Source: Calothrix sp. PCC 7716
GTDB taxonomy: Bacteria; Cyanobacteriota; Cyanobacteriia; Cyanobacteriales; Nostocaceae
Length of the DNA stretch: 64,000 nt
Assembly (NCBI RefSeq): GCF_019977735.1
Contig: NZ_AP025018.1
Coordinates: 4,682,580 to 4,746,579, forward strand
Direction: 5' to 3'
The translations under genes were made by a program, and so were the position numbers. The stretch's first letter is position 1, and each line of letters opens with the position of its first letter. Below the pieces are notes generated by a model, which did not search any database, had not been told where the DNA came from, and saw only the letters and a list, made by a program, of their open reading frames with translations. This document shows, piece after piece, positions 1 to 9,592 of this stretch.

Positions 1-1
1 C

Positions 2-1033
2 TGTTTAGGTTTGCCTTATGGTGAACTAGAAATGGCTCTCTCCCGACTATCAAGACTGGTTAATAGTAATGAAGAACTAGTTGATGCAGTCCTAACTTAT
101 AAGAAGAACAAGTTGAAAGGACAGGGAGTTGAATTTATCAGCGAGCCAGATGTCCCAGAAGCTGGAGGTTTAGATTTATTGGAGGAAATACTAAAGCGCG
201 CGGGAGCTTTACTCAAAAGAGAAGCCAAAAACCATAATCTCAAATTTCCAAAAGGAATGATTTTATGGGGACCACCTGGTACTGGTAAATCCTTAAGTGC
301 AAAACTCGCAGCTAAAAAAATGGGTGTACCAATGGTTGCTGCCGACTGGTCTGGACTGCGTGGCGCCACTGCTTTTGAGTCAAGAAAAAATTTACGGGAG
401 TTTCTAAAATTCTGTGATGCAAACGGGGAACATGGTTTAGTTCTATATTTTGACGATTTTGATAAAGGTTTTGCTGGTTTTGATTCAGATAATGATGGTG
501 GAATATCTCGTCAATTAGCAGGAAAGTTGCTTACTTGGATGCAAGAGCGAACTTCTCAAGTACTGGTAATGGCTACTGTTAATAGATTAGAGTTTTTACC
601 GCCTGAACTGGTACGCCGTTTTGATGACATTATTTTCGTAGACCTGCCTCATGCAGGCGCCAGGTACGAAATTTTTAAGCTCCATCTAGGAAAATACTTT
701 CCAGGTTTAGATTTTAGCGATAAAGACTGGTGGCGCCTGCTAGGAGAAACTAAACTCTTAACTCCTGCTGAAATCACCCTTATTGTCAGAAAAACCGCAG
801 AAACTGCTTTTTACCGAAACAGCAAGCAGTTTTTAGGTGAAGAACTCGCACTTTCACCTTTGCAGGTAACAGTCGGAGATTTTCTTGAACAACGACATAG
901 TTTTACTCCCAGCATGATTCGAGAAGAAGACAAAATTGTTGAGATTCGGAACAAAGCTTTTTACGCACGTCCTGCCGCATCGCCAGATAAAAGTAGATGG
1001 GCTAAGGCGCCAACCGTTTTGTTTGGTAGTTAA
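2..1033 (+). CDS. Ycf46-like AAA+ ATPase, 5' end outside the window
   Basis: The frame is open from the first bases, so the N-terminus lies outside the window. The visible part is an AAA+ module. Counted from a TTG at 11 it has Walker A GPPGTGKS (about 87-94), Walker B LYFDDFDKG (145-153), a sensor-1 strand VMATVNR and a candidate arginine finger in VRRFD (about 201-205). The segment before Walker A (YKKNKLKG, then GGLDLLEEILKR and FPKGMILWG) follows the layout of Ycf46, a soluble ATPase of cyanobacteria and red-algal plastids. A plasmid copy need not share the chromosomal role. The Walker B pair is DD rather than DE. It is followed by a convergent XRE gene. Family call fairly sure; function unknown. 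Confidence 0.75.
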   Translation, partial: CLGLPYGELEMALSRLSRLVNSNEELVDAVLTYKKNKLKGQGVEFISEPDVPEAGGLDLLEEILKRAGALLKREAKNHNLKFPKGMILWGPPGTGKSLSAKLAAKKMGVPMVAADWSGLRGATAFESRKNLREFLKFCDANGEHGLVLYFDDFDKGFAGFDSDNDGGISRQLAGKLLTWMQERTSQVLVMATVNRLEFLPPELVRRFDDIIFVDLPHAGARYEIFKLHLGKYFPGLDFSDKDWWRLLGETKLLTPAEITLIVRKTAETAFYRNSKQFLGEELALSPLQVTVGDFLEQRHSFTPSMIREEDKIVEIRNKAFYARPAASPDKSRWAKAPTVLFGS

Positions 1034-1163
1034 AAGTGATATTAGCCAAAAAAAGAGGGCGCCCAATTTGAACCCAGGCACCCAGCGAATAAATAAGTAA
1101 TAGAAATTTTCTTTGTAACTAGGAGGAAGAATTGCTCGGTAATTTGACCGAACACTAGTAATT

Positions 1164-1442
1164 TCAAGATTTTTGGGCAGCAGTAGGAGTAGAAATATCA
1201 AAATCCTCAATTAGAGCATTTTTGACATCAATGCCAACAAAATCAATGCCGACCGCATGACTGAGCCTTTTTAATGTATCAAGTGGTATGGACTTAGAAT
1301 CTTCGACTTCAATTCGGTATAAATTAGGCACGCTCATACCAGCCTGAGCTGCAACCCATGTTGGCTTCAGCCCTTTAGACTCCCTAGCCTGTCTGATTTT
1401 GGCACCCAAACCTTCAATGTTCACCGTAAGTGTTACTTGCAT
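1164..1442 (-). CDS. Small XRE-type helix-turn-helix regulator
   Basis: The 92-residue product holds one Cro/CI-type helix-turn-helix: GAKIRQARESKGLKPTWVAA, then a recognition-helix region with MSVPNLYRIE, then LDTLKRLSHAVGI. The ATG at 1442 is preferred to the TTG one codon upstream; no clear Shine-Dalgarno sequence is visible. The gene ends opposite the ATPase gene and is divergent from the repeat-rich protein that starts at 1766, so it may repress that promoter region. An autoregulator of a small module is a plausible role, but the target is unknown. XRE family assignment is firm from the motif; the rest is inference. Confidence 0.8.
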   Translation of the reverse strand: MQVTLTVNIEGLGAKIRQARESKGLKPTWVAAQAGMSVPNLYRIEVEDSKSIPLDTLKRLSHAVGIDFVGIDVKNALIEDFDISTPTAAQKS

Positions 1443-1683
1443 CAAATTTAACAGTTAATAAAACTATGTATGAAATTTGTTTATTTCAATTTTACTTCTT
1501 ATTTTCTTTCACTGTAAAGAAATACATATCTATTAATGTGTATTGCAGAATGCACGATATAATTATGTGAAGACAAAATAAAGACGACCGCCATTCCTGC
1601 AAGAATTCAGCAGTCGCTTTCGACAAATTTAATTCAACGTCAAACAAAAACCTCTGACAAAGGTTTATCCATGTTTGACACTC

Positions 1684-1722
1684 GCAGTTGAAACGCGAGT
1701 TCTGTGTTCTCGTTTCAACTGC
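1684..1722 (+). promoter_or_regulatory. Strong hairpin in the leader of the repeat-rich gene
   Basis: Arms GCAGTTGAAACG (1684-1695) and CGTTTCAACTGC (1711-1722) are perfect 12-bp inverted repeats around a 15-base loop that adds a few more pairs. It lies 43 bases before the start at 1766 and has no T-run after it, so it is more likely an operator or RNA-level control element than a terminator. The rest of 1443-1765 shows no gene. Confidence 0.6.
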
Positions 1723-1765
1723 TTCCACCGCAACAATACAAATTTGCTTTGGAGGGTATGAACAT

Positions 1766-3448
1766 ATGATGGCACAAAATCAAGGCTTCGACGTAATTAG
1801 TGACTCGCCAGCATCGGGAGAGGTAAATTTAGAGCAGTATGCGAATAAGTCTTATGTACTATACAAATATGCTGAAGCCTCAAGAAAACTGCAAAGAGGC
1901 AGCATAAATATTCTTGAGGTCTCTTTCTACTTGGAGGAGCAAGAGCGCATACTGAAGAGAAAAGAGTATAAAAAAGTAGTCGTATCTCTGGATTTGGAAG
2001 GAGAGGACAAGAAGTATGTAAAAGCAGGTAAGACATTCGTTGGCTTTGACCCTCAAGATTTAGCTTTAGTTGAACCTGACACAATATTTTTGCTTGCTAA
2101 AAATAACAAAAAGTATCAATCAGTAATTGAACAGCTTAAAAACGAAACTAACATTACTCAAAAAAGAGTACGCGAATTAATCAAACTTAGTCGTAAACCT
2201 AAAAGACAAGAAACCTCGGATGACAATAATTCGGATACCACTAAAGAAAAGGTTAGTGTTTGGCGCCGTAATATATCAGGCAAGAGGTATTGCCAAATTG
2301 GATCTATCCATGAAGAAGACGAGTTCACTGGTACTACCATACAAAGAATTGTTAAAGAAAAAGGCGTACTTCCCCAAACTGTTGTTAGACAAGCAATGTC
2401 ACTAGTTGAAGCTTACGAATCAGGAGAGTTAGTACGGGTAGGAAATTCTCAAGAGTTAAACGATGGTTTAAGAAAAAGCCTTTTCGATTTTGAGAGAATT
2501 AATTCTTCAGGCAACGTTGAGGCGCCTAACTCTGCTTCTACGAACACAGACACTCAATCACAATCATTTAATAGTGAAGAACTTCAAGGAGTAAACTCAG
2601 CAGATTCGGAAGTTAATAATTTGGATATTAGTGAGCCAGTAGTGGTAAGCGGTCTTGAAGCTGCAAAAGAAGTTAATAACGATGTTAATAATTTGGACAT
2701 CAATGAGTCAGTAGTTGTATTTCATAATGGCACCGATTCAGAAGTCAATAGTGAGGTTAATAATGTAGATGTTGTTGAGCCAGTAGTAGTATTTAATAAT
2801 AGCGCCAATTTAGAAGTTAACAACGATGTTAATAGCTCGGACATTAGTGAGTCAGTAGTTGTGTTTGATACTGGTGCCGATTCAGCAGTCAATAGTGAGG
2901 TTAATAATGTAGATGTTATTGAGACAGTAGCAGCATTTGATAATGGCGTCGCAAAAGAAGTTAATAACGATGTTAATAGCTCGGACATTAATGAGTCAGT
3001 AGTCGTATTTGAGAATAGTGCCGATTCAGAAGTCAATAGTGATGCTGATTCAGTGTTAGAAGAAGCAGTAATAATTGCGGAATATTTATCCGGTCTTGAA
3101 ACCTGGTCAGAAGAAGTAGTAACTATAATGCAAAATTGCCCAAAAGAATTGAAATTACTATCCTGGGAGTTGCTTGACTCAGAGCAAAAAGCGCGGATAC
3201 ATGAACTCAAGCACGAATTTGAGAGCAGTAATGAAAAGGTAGAAGTTGAAGAAGAAATATCAGACACAACGTTGAGTTCAGACTCTCTTGGTAATTTAAA
3301 AGTCGGAGATACAGTAATATGGGATAACTGTCACCCACATTTACAAAGTTGGCAACCTTTTGTGATTTCTAAGATAGAGGGGGATGAAGCAAAGCTAGAA
3401 TATTATGCTAATTATGTACCTTTGGAGGAATTATCACTTGTTGATTAG
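1766..3448 (+). CDS. Large acidic repeat protein, function unknown
   Basis: The start at 1766 is chosen because GGAGGG lies 9 bases upstream; an earlier in-frame start at 1688 would translate the leader hairpin. The 560-residue product has three parts. The N-terminal ~270 residues are charged and may include a helix-turn-helix-like stretch (ITQKRVRELIKLSRK). The middle holds about six imperfect 24-residue units rich in Asn, Asp, Ser and Val, each with a core like NESVVVF followed by SEVN. The C-terminal ~50 residues (LKVGDTVIWDNC, then FVISKIEGDEAKLEYY) resemble a small SH3/KOW-type barrel. No signal peptide is seen. I do not recognise the family; a scaffold or nucleic-acid-associated role is only a guess. 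Confidence 0.75.
   Translation: MMAQNQGFDVISDSPASGEVNLEQYANKSYVLYKYAEASRKLQRGSINILEVSFYLEEQERILKRKEYKKVVVSLDLEGEDKKYVKAGKTFVGFDPQDLALVEPDTIFLLAKNNKKYQSVIEQLKNETNITQKRVRELIKLSRKPKRQETSDDNNSDTTKEKVSVWRRNISGKRYCQIGSIHEEDEFTGTTIQRIVKEKGVLPQTVVRQAMSLVEAYESGELVRVGNSQELNDGLRKSLFDFERINSSGNVEAPNSASTNTDTQSQSFNSEELQGVNSADSEVNNLDISEPVVVSGLEAAKEVNNDVNNLDINESVVVFHNGTDSEVNSEVNNVDVVEPVVVFNNSANLEVNNDVNSSDISESVVVFDTGADSAVNSEVNNVDVIETVAAFDNGVAKEVNNDVNSSDINESVVVFENSADSEVNSDADSVLEEAVIIAEYLSGLETWSEEVVTIMQNCPKELKLLSWELLDSEQKARIHELKHEFESSNEKVEVEEEISDTTLSSDSLGNLKVGDTVIWDNCHPHLQSWQPFVISKIEGDEAKLEYYANYVPLEELSLVD
2605..3046 (+). repeat. Tandem ~72-bp coding repeats
   Basis: About six imperfect tandem units encode the 24-residue repeats of the surrounding gene. 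Alternating units match better than neighbours (for example DVNSSDISESVVVF recurs as DVNSSDINESVVVF two units later), so the array probably grew by duplication of a ~144-bp double unit. The frame is kept throughout. Confidence 0.75.
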
Positions 3449-3574
3449 TATCAACGCATACCATGTAACTATGTAACAGCGTTTGTCTTGCTTTCATCCT
3501 ACCTATAATACGGATATGCATTGTATGGATATGATGTTTATTTAGTTACAAAAAGATAGAAAATAAGACTTATA

Positions 3575-4000
3575 TTATGACCAATTTTCTATCTTCAGGT
3601 TTGGAATTTGGGAAAAGTCTTTATGGTTACGTGTAACTACTTTTGCTCCTTGAGTAAGGGCAACAGAAGCAATTCGTAAATCTTTTTCAATCTTATTTTT
3701 TGCAAGTTCTTTATTGCTTGTCTTTAAAAGGTTGTAGCAGTCTTCAGAATTTTTATCAAAATTTAAGACAGTTATCACCTTAATGAATTCAGTTGTTTCC
3801 CAAAGCTTAGTATAAATTTGAGTCAGATTTTTTGCTTGGGATGGGTTATTCAATCTCCCAACCCAACCATTAAATAGTTCTTGGACAGTAATGACTGTAA
3901 TAGCTACATCTGTTGAATGGGTGGCAACAGCAGCAATTATTGATTTATTCCCAGCTAAAAATAGTGACGCATGGTCAGTATCAAGAATCCATCTCTGCTC
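3575..4000 (-). CDS. VapC-like PIN-domain toxin without a standard start codon
   Basis: Read from the stop before 4000, the frame gives a nearly complete PIN domain: WILDTDHASLFLAG at the N-terminus with the first acidic residues, VTVQELFNGW in the middle, and DLRIASVALTQGAKVVT followed by NHKDFSQIPNLKIENW at the end. These are the usual metal-binding positions of VapC ribonucleases. No ATG, GTG or TTG occurs before a TTG at 3853, which would remove the first catalytic Asp. ATT at 3988 is the only near-start triplet. The frame overlaps the antitoxin end by 20 bases. Either expression depends on a rare start or frameshift, or the toxin is inactivated. Confidence 0.75.
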   Translation of the reverse strand, partial: EQRWILDTDHASLFLAGNKSIIAAVATHSTDVAITVITVQELFNGWVGRLNNPSQAKNLTQIYTKLWETTEFIKVITVLNFDKNSEDCYNLLKTSNKELAKNKIEKDLRIASVALTQGAKVVTRNHKDFSQIPNLKIENWS

Positions 4001-4274
4001 TTATTTCTTTCATAATTTCCAGAAAATCTGGGTCGTCTTGAAAAATTCCAGCAAATTTCATCAGTGGGCTTTCTGGAGTAACTGGCTGTATTGGCACTGG
4101 AATTTGAATTATTTCAGCTTTAGCTAAACGCTTCTGTAATAACTGCTGGACTTTTTCGACTGCACCTTGTTTAGTTTCATCACTAATTTGGCAATCAGGA
4201 ACTTCTAAAACGGTGGCTGTGGTCAAGCCATCGGCTGTACTTTCTAGTAAAATATTCCAATTATCCACTTTCAT
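3981..4274 (-). CDS. Antitoxin of the PIN toxin pair
   Basis: The 97-residue protein starts at the ATG at 4274 (MKVDNWNILLE). Its N-terminal half (WNILLESTADGLTTATVLEV, then a helix KVQQLLQKRLAKAEI) resembles the half-HicB type fold used by several cyanobacterial antitoxins. The C-terminus has the typical toxin-binding tail FAGIFQDDPDFLEIMKEIR. Position directly before and overlapping the VapC-like frame supports the pairing. In this family the antitoxin blocks the ribonuclease and represses the operon; that is known of relatives, not shown here. No operator repeat was recognised in the 240 bases upstream. Confidence 0.75.
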   Translation of the reverse strand: MKVDNWNILLESTADGLTTATVLEVPDCQISDETKQGAVEKVQQLLQKRLAKAEIIQIPVPIQPVTPESPLMKFAGIFQDDPDFLEIMKEIRAEMDS

Positions 4275-4514
4275 ACACCTATGATAAGTTCAATAAATTC
4301 AATTTATATTTCGTTCTAATTATACCTGATTTTATAAAAATTCACCTTTAGCTAGTTTAATTACGTATATATAAGTATATCACTTTTAAATTGCAGTATA
4401 TAATACTTGTAAAAATAGTATCCTACCATAAATTTATTTCTTTACGTCTCCAGTCGAGTACGGATATTATAGAAATCATCGATAATTTTTCATAAATCAC
4501 TTAATTACAGGTTT

Positions 4515-6341
4515 ATGAAAATATTTCGATTCGGAGCCTTACTTACATTCTCTGTATGTTTGGTAATAATATTTTGGCTTAAACCTTGGCACTTTGTTTT
4601 GTCCAATGCTCAAGTTGACTCGACACAGAAGCCTGATTTGCCGACTCGTACTCTTACTACTTCTGGAAATACGAATGTTCTATTACCAGACTGGAGCCAA
4701 ATATCGTTTAGTAGAATGCCTGCTATCACAGAAAGCGGTTCGGTTAATGTTAGTGGAATAGATAGGAAATGGCGCCAAGGAGATACACCAGATAAATATT
4801 TAACGTTGGGTGATATTGACGAAGCACTGCGACCAGATTTGTTAAGTTTAAATACGATTGCTCAAACTCTCAATTATCCTGATTTAGATACGTTTAGTTT
4901 GGATAGCTTCCCGCTATTGGGACAACAAACTCTTACTGAGTTAGTAGATGCTGTACCTGACTTGGAATCCAAGAGTGCAGCACAAGTTCCACCAATTGCG
5001 AAACTGTTACAAACGAAGTCTCCTCAAACAAATCTAAACAGTCCACTAAGAGAAATTGTGGCGCATTCTTCAGCGTTGGGAAAGTTAAAGCTTAACCAAA
5101 TTGATTTATCGCCCTACACCGTTGCCGATATACCAGGTATTGAGACAGTACAGTTATCTAATTTTACTGGTTGGCAAAATAGTTTAATTAAAGATGTACC
5201 TCTACTCAACTCTTTATCTTTAGCTTCATTTCTTATTGGACTTAATGAGTCTGGTAATACCGTAGCTAGGATAGACTTTATCTGGGGTCAAGCAGAAAAA
5301 CGGCGCCAACGAACGGTATCAGGTTCAGATGTAGCTGGTTTTGCTGTTCCTTGTTCTGGGCAAAGTTGTCCTTATATTGAACTCGACGATTTAGAAAATT
5401 CAGGGCGTAATATTAGGAGAGAATTTGAAGGACGCTCATGGATTAGTGGTAAGTATCAAAAAGTTGATGGTGGTTGGGGTTGTTTGAAAGGAGTGAATGG
5501 TGGTAAAGAACCTACAGGAAGGTTGCCTTTTGGTAGTGCCTTCAAAGTAGTAGTAATGGAACCAGATGAAAAAACCGATACCGTTGACACTGCTTTGTTC
5601 TTCCGGTTTAAAAATATTTGCGGCGCCACTCCTTATTTTATTGGCCCAGTTCCATTCATGATATACAGAGTCAATGCACCAATCTTTATCGGTGCTGAAG
5701 ATAGTATTGCGCCAACTAGTACACAAGCACCGAATCAAAATAGTAGCACCAAAACAGGCGCCTCTAACTCAGCGAACTCTGAAATACAACAAACTTCTAC
5801 TCAAAATAATTGCCAACTAACAGAAACTATTCAAGGAGTTGATGTAGCAGCGCTGAGTAAATCAATTAATGATGTTGAAAGTAAAGAGGGTGATTATAAC
5901 GCGGTTGGAACTTACACTTGTGTTGATGGTGAGACTAATTGTGGTGTTGCTTTAGGCAAGTATCAAGTCAAGAGTTACGACCCAGATATTCAGCAGCAAA
6001 TAGCCCAAGTTGAAGGAGGTCAAGAGTTTTTAGCCAAACTATCTGGCGGTTATAAACCGGATTCATCTGAGTTGTTTCAATTCTTCCCACCTGCTGCTCA
6101 AGATGCGGTATTTGAGACTCGCATAACAGATAAAGTTAATAGCACATCTAAAGAAATTGACCCAACAACTAAAAATACTTTTTCTTCTGAACGCTTAGTT
6201 GAACGAGTTACTCAAAAATACTTCGGTGGAGATTCATCGCAAGTTGATAGCAATGCAAAAGATATTTTTGGTAGGGTATCTGTGAAAAATTATGCCAGCG
6301 ATGTATTACAACGCTACAAAGATATTGCATCTGGGTGCTAA
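4515..6341 (+). CDS. Membrane-anchored transfer protein with C-terminal lytic transglycosylase-like domain
   Basis: One N-terminal membrane segment (FGALLTFSVCLVIIFWL, about 7-23) puts the 608-residue protein in the periplasm. The middle region is unrecognised and has a Ser/Thr/Asn-rich linker at about 400-430. From about residue 432 a domain carries DVESKEGDYNAVGTY and VALGKYQVKS. These match the catalytic-Glu region and the GxYQ region of lytic transglycosylase and resuscitation-factor type muramidases; the Glu near 454-457 would be catalytic. The gene leads a run of three same-strand genes with a lipoprotein and a VirD4-type ATPase, which points to local cell-wall opening for conjugation. 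The domain call is moderate; the role is inferred from the neighbours. Confidence 0.6.
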   Translation: MKIFRFGALLTFSVCLVIIFWLKPWHFVLSNAQVDSTQKPDLPTRTLTTSGNTNVLLPDWSQISFSRMPAITESGSVNVSGIDRKWRQGDTPDKYLTLGDIDEALRPDLLSLNTIAQTLNYPDLDTFSLDSFPLLGQQTLTELVDAVPDLESKSAAQVPPIAKLLQTKSPQTNLNSPLREIVAHSSALGKLKLNQIDLSPYTVADIPGIETVQLSNFTGWQNSLIKDVPLLNSLSLASFLIGLNESGNTVARIDFIWGQAEKRRQRTVSGSDVAGFAVPCSGQSCPYIELDDLENSGRNIRREFEGRSWISGKYQKVDGGWGCLKGVNGGKEPTGRLPFGSAFKVVVMEPDEKTDTVDTALFFRFKNICGATPYFIGPVPFMIYRVNAPIFIGAEDSIAPTSTQAPNQNSSTKTGASNSANSEIQQTSTQNNCQLTETIQGVDVAALSKSINDVESKEGDYNAVGTYTCVDGETNCGVALGKYQVKSYDPDIQQQIAQVEGGQEFLAKLSGGYKPDSSELFQFFPPAAQDAVFETRITDKVNSTSKEIDPTTKNTFSSERLVERVTQKYFGGDSSQVDSNAKDIFGRVSVKNYASDVLQRYKDIASGC

Positions 6342-6343
6342 TT

Positions 6344-6904
6344 ATGAAACCTTATTCTGCTGTTTCTATAAAAGTAGTGCGTTTAGTGCGCTACTTTTAC
6401 CTAGCTTTAGGATTTTCTTTACTAATAGCAAGCTTATTCCTTAGCGGTTGCAGTAATGATAACACTTTGGGAACTTCTCTAAATTGGCAAAATGCTGATG
6501 CAGTTCCCAAATCACTTCTTTTATCAGCTACTACTCAAAATACAACCTTACCATCTACTCAAATCAGTACAGTAAAAGTTGCTGTTATTCCAACAAAAGG
6601 AAAGAATCACTTGTATATATTTAACTTCAATTCTCCCAATTTGTGTGGGGAACTTGGCTGCTTATACGCTGGATATTTGAGTAATGCCCAAGGTTCAAAG
6701 CAGGTGCTTAACTTGTACTTACAACCGAACGTCTTACCAAGTAAGCATTTAATCACACTAATTAACGATAATTCAAATAACTCTTCAGGTTTACCTTGTT
6801 TAAATGTTCAACAAGTTGTTAATAACACAACTTTACAAAAGTTAAATTATTGCTTTGATGGCAACGATTATCAGCCTGTTGAAAATACTCTGATTAAAGT
6901 GTGA
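6344..6904 (+). CDS. Lipoprotein of the transfer operon
   Basis: The ATG at 6344 lies two bases after the stop of the upstream gene; a GTG nine bases earlier would overlap it. The N-terminus has a positively charged start, the hydrophobic stretch FYLALGFSLLIASLF, and a lipobox LSGC with Cys at about residue 35, so the mature protein should be a lipoprotein. The rest is Asn/Thr/Ser-rich with four later Cys residues (LCGELGCLY, GLPCLN, NYCFD) that could form disulfides. I do not recognise the family. Tight spacing to the transglycosylase-like gene and to the coupling ATPase 6 bases downstream suggests an envelope part of a type IV secretion apparatus. Confidence 0.65.
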   Translation: MKPYSAVSIKVVRLVRYFYLALGFSLLIASLFLSGCSNDNTLGTSLNWQNADAVPKSLLLSATTQNTTLPSTQISTVKVAVIPTKGKNHLYIFNFNSPNLCGELGCLYAGYLSNAQGSKQVLNLYLQPNVLPSKHLITLINDNSNNSSGLPCLNVQQVVNNTTLQKLNYCFDGNDYQPVENTLIKV

Positions 6905-6910
6905 GCGCAA

Positions 6911-8710
6911 ATGACACATGAATTTATATCAAATGAAACTACGTATCAAGTAGTGACTCAACCAGCAAACTCTTACAAATCAGGCTTTGACATTCAAGGA
7001 TTGTTTAAAACTTTTGCAAATCCTGAAGCACTCTTGATGTTAGGTAGTTTAGTATTTCTGGTTTTATTGAGCCAATTTGGAAATGGTAAAGGTGGCAAGA
7101 TTTCTACCGGAAGAATTGTAGGGCGAACAGAAAAAGTAGCAGCCACAAATCTTGCCTTAAAACAAATTAGAGAGCGTAAGCACAATAAAGTTTGCTTTTG
7201 GTGCGGTTCTCCCCGTTACTGGTTTTCTGGGAATCTCATAGAAGCAGGCGCCGTTTTTCAAACATTTCTTGGCGCCTCACCTACGGTTTGGATTCCTCAT
7301 GCTGAACGCTCAACACTTGTATTAGGCGCCCCAGGTTCCGGAAAAACTTATGGCACAATTGACCGTATGGCTGAAAGTTGCATGATACAAGGATTTCCTC
7401 TAATTGTCTATGATAAAAAGGGCGACCAAATGAAGTTACTGGCGCCGCTTGCCGCTAGGTATGGGTACGATGTGCGAATCTTTGCCCCCGGTGAACCTTA
7501 TAGTGAAGTGATAAATCCTCTCGATTTTATGGAAAACCAAGAGGATGCAGTGACAGCAGCACAAATTGCACAGGTTATTAATGCGAACGCTGGTGGTAGT
7601 GGTAAAGGTGATGAGTTTTTCTCTAAAGCTGCTGATTTGCTAGCTAAAGCGTTAATTCAATTAGCTAAAAGCAGTGATTGCCCAGATTTAGCAACGGTTT
7701 ACTGTATTCAGTCGATTGATGAATTTACCAATAAATTGCAAAGTGCTGTGCAAGGGGGAAAAGTTTCTCGTTGGGTTGCAGCTTCGTTTCAACAATATCT
7801 TAAAGCGAGAGATAGTGAGAAAACTATAGCTAGCATCGACACAACCACCGTGGGAATATTTTCTGGTTTCATTCAACGTTCTTTACTTCCCAGTTTTATT
7901 GGTAAAAGTACTATACCTACCAAACTGTCAGGGCGCCAAATACTAATTTTTAAATTAGATGATGCTAGACGCGATGTAGTTGGACCACTGCTTGCTGCTG
8001 CTTTACATATGACAATCGTTAGCAACTTATCTACACCACGTACTGACCCAATTGGAATTTTCATTGATGAGCTACCTTCATTGTACCTGAAAGCATTGCC
8101 TCATTGGATTAATGAATATAGAAGTAACGGCGCCTGTTTTGTGTTGGGTGTTCAATCACTCGAACAGCTAGCCAACGCATATGGTGAAAACTTAGCTGCT
8201 GCTATTACCAGTGCCTGTAGTACAAAAATTTTATATAACCCAGCCAATTATTCTACTGCGGAAAAATTTTCTCAGTCTTTCGGCAACAAGGACATCATCG
8301 TTAAAAATAAATCTATCAGCAATTCTAAAGATGGTCAAACCATTACAATGACCGACAACTTACAAGCAATCCCTATTATCACCCCTGATGAGATTATGCG
8401 CTTCCCGCAAGGTAAGTGTGTTATTACAAATCCTGGTTACTCATCCGCTTGGGAGGGTTCTATTCCTTACCCGTTAACAATTCCTATTCCCCAATCAGAC
8501 ATCAACCGAATCATAAAAAGTGAAGAGCTTTGGGAGCAACAACTTTGTCCACGACTAATTGCACGTTCCCCTCAAGTTGATATCAATCAGTTAGATGCTG
8601 CAATTGATTTGAGAAAACACATCGCTTCCCAACTTTTGGCGCCGTCTACTGTTAGCAGTCAAACTGAGGAAATTAAGTTAGTTACCCCTGAACAAGAAGA
8701 AGTTTGGTAA
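6911..8710 (+). CDS. VirD4/TraD-type type IV coupling ATPase
   Basis: The protein (599 residues) has an N-terminal membrane segment (LLMLGSLVFLVLLSQF, about 41-56), a CxxC pair (CFWCGSP, about 95-101), Walker A GAPGSGKT (139-146), the coupling-protein signature IVYDKKGDQMKLL with NPLDF downstream, and Walker B IGIFIDELPSLYL near 380. The late motif GVQSLEQL is also as expected. Such hexameric ATPases bring the relaxase-DNA complex to the secretion channel. The relaxase and mobC lie 2-3 kb downstream on the other strand, so this is probably their partner. Some family members have two membrane helices; only one is clear here. No VirB4 or other channel gene is in the window. Confidence 0.88.
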   Translation: MTHEFISNETTYQVVTQPANSYKSGFDIQGLFKTFANPEALLMLGSLVFLVLLSQFGNGKGGKISTGRIVGRTEKVAATNLALKQIRERKHNKVCFWCGSPRYWFSGNLIEAGAVFQTFLGASPTVWIPHAERSTLVLGAPGSGKTYGTIDRMAESCMIQGFPLIVYDKKGDQMKLLAPLAARYGYDVRIFAPGEPYSEVINPLDFMENQEDAVTAAQIAQVINANAGGSGKGDEFFSKAADLLAKALIQLAKSSDCPDLATVYCIQSIDEFTNKLQSAVQGGKVSRWVAASFQQYLKARDSEKTIASIDTTTVGIFSGFIQRSLLPSFIGKSTIPTKLSGRQILIFKLDDARRDVVGPLLAAALHMTIVSNLSTPRTDPIGIFIDELPSLYLKALPHWINEYRSNGACFVLGVQSLEQLANAYGENLAAAITSACSTKILYNPANYSTAEKFSQSFGNKDIIVKNKSISNSKDGQTITMTDNLQAIPIITPDEIMRFPQGKCVITNPGYSSAWEGSIPYPLTIPIPQSDINRIIKSEELWEQQLCPRLIARSPQVDINQLDAAIDLRKHIASQLLAPSTVSSQTEEIKLVTPEQEEVW

Positions 8711-9592
8711 AAGAACTTTAGCCTTGAATCACACATGTTAACACTATAATTTTTAAATAATACATTTACTATCAAGCTAGTTGCTGTTAGTTTGATTTGT
8801 GTTCTAAGAGTAACTAAACAGCAAGTGTCCGAGCAATTACGGATAGAATAACTAATTTTGATAACATACATAAATGTGATTTTAGAAAGTTTGTAAAGTT
8901 TCTAAACTTTTAGCTAAATTTCTAAAATTCAGTATATTCACCCAAAATGTATTTTTTGAGTCAAATAAATATCAGTATAAAGTTAGCTTATAAATAACTA
9001 TGTCTATAGTATGAGTTTTGTATTGAATCGGGTAAGAGTAATATTTGCATAGAAATTGTCAAAACTCAGATTACGACTGTATTTGCTCTATTTACCAAAA
9101 CTTCATATTACAAGAGCGCAATTTTCATATTGCTATGTGGATTTACTTTTTTGCTGTGTAGTCTATCCACAATTTTTGTATAAATATCAACCTGCTACGT
9201 ATTGCGCTTGTCGTAGAATAGCCGCTTAAAGAGCTTTTGAAGGGTGTCAGATTTTCGTAGATACGATATAACAAGATTAAGTTGGTGGCAGACAACTTGT
9301 ACTTATATTGGTGAAGTTAATGATAAGCATAGTTTCCTATGATTAATCATTATTCTCCCGACGTACATTATGACCGTAATTTAGATGACCGTCTAACAAT
9401 ATTCCTTGCACTTGTAAAGTCCGTACAAATCTTAATTTTGACAATAAATTATAGGTAGTAAGTAATCGAATTCATTACCACTACCAATTAATTATTGTGT
9501 ACGCTCATTCAAACATAGAAATGTGTTATCGCATTATTGATTTGACGCTTGACTTGCGATTCGGGTGAATTACATAGATTTAAACATGGCAT
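8711..9592 (+). other. Long gene-free AT-rich stretch
   Basis: About 880 bases without a credible gene on either strand. Short inverted or direct copies of TTTCTAAA/TTTAGAAA cluster at 8880-8935, but no long hairpin, iteron array or RNA family was recognised. It separates the coupling-protein operon from the regulator pair, so it should hold the promoter of the small gene at 9593. Confidence 0.4.

Noticed and set aside
1050..1085. tRNA 3' end or terminator at GGGCGCCC with a T-run on the minus strand
   Set aside because: The stem is only 4 bp and the T-loop-like sequence lacks complementary arms.
2722..3267. 181-codon minus-strand frame rich in Ser/Thr/Leu
   Set aside because: Mirror image of the tandem repeats in the plus-strand gene, which has a strong ribosome site.
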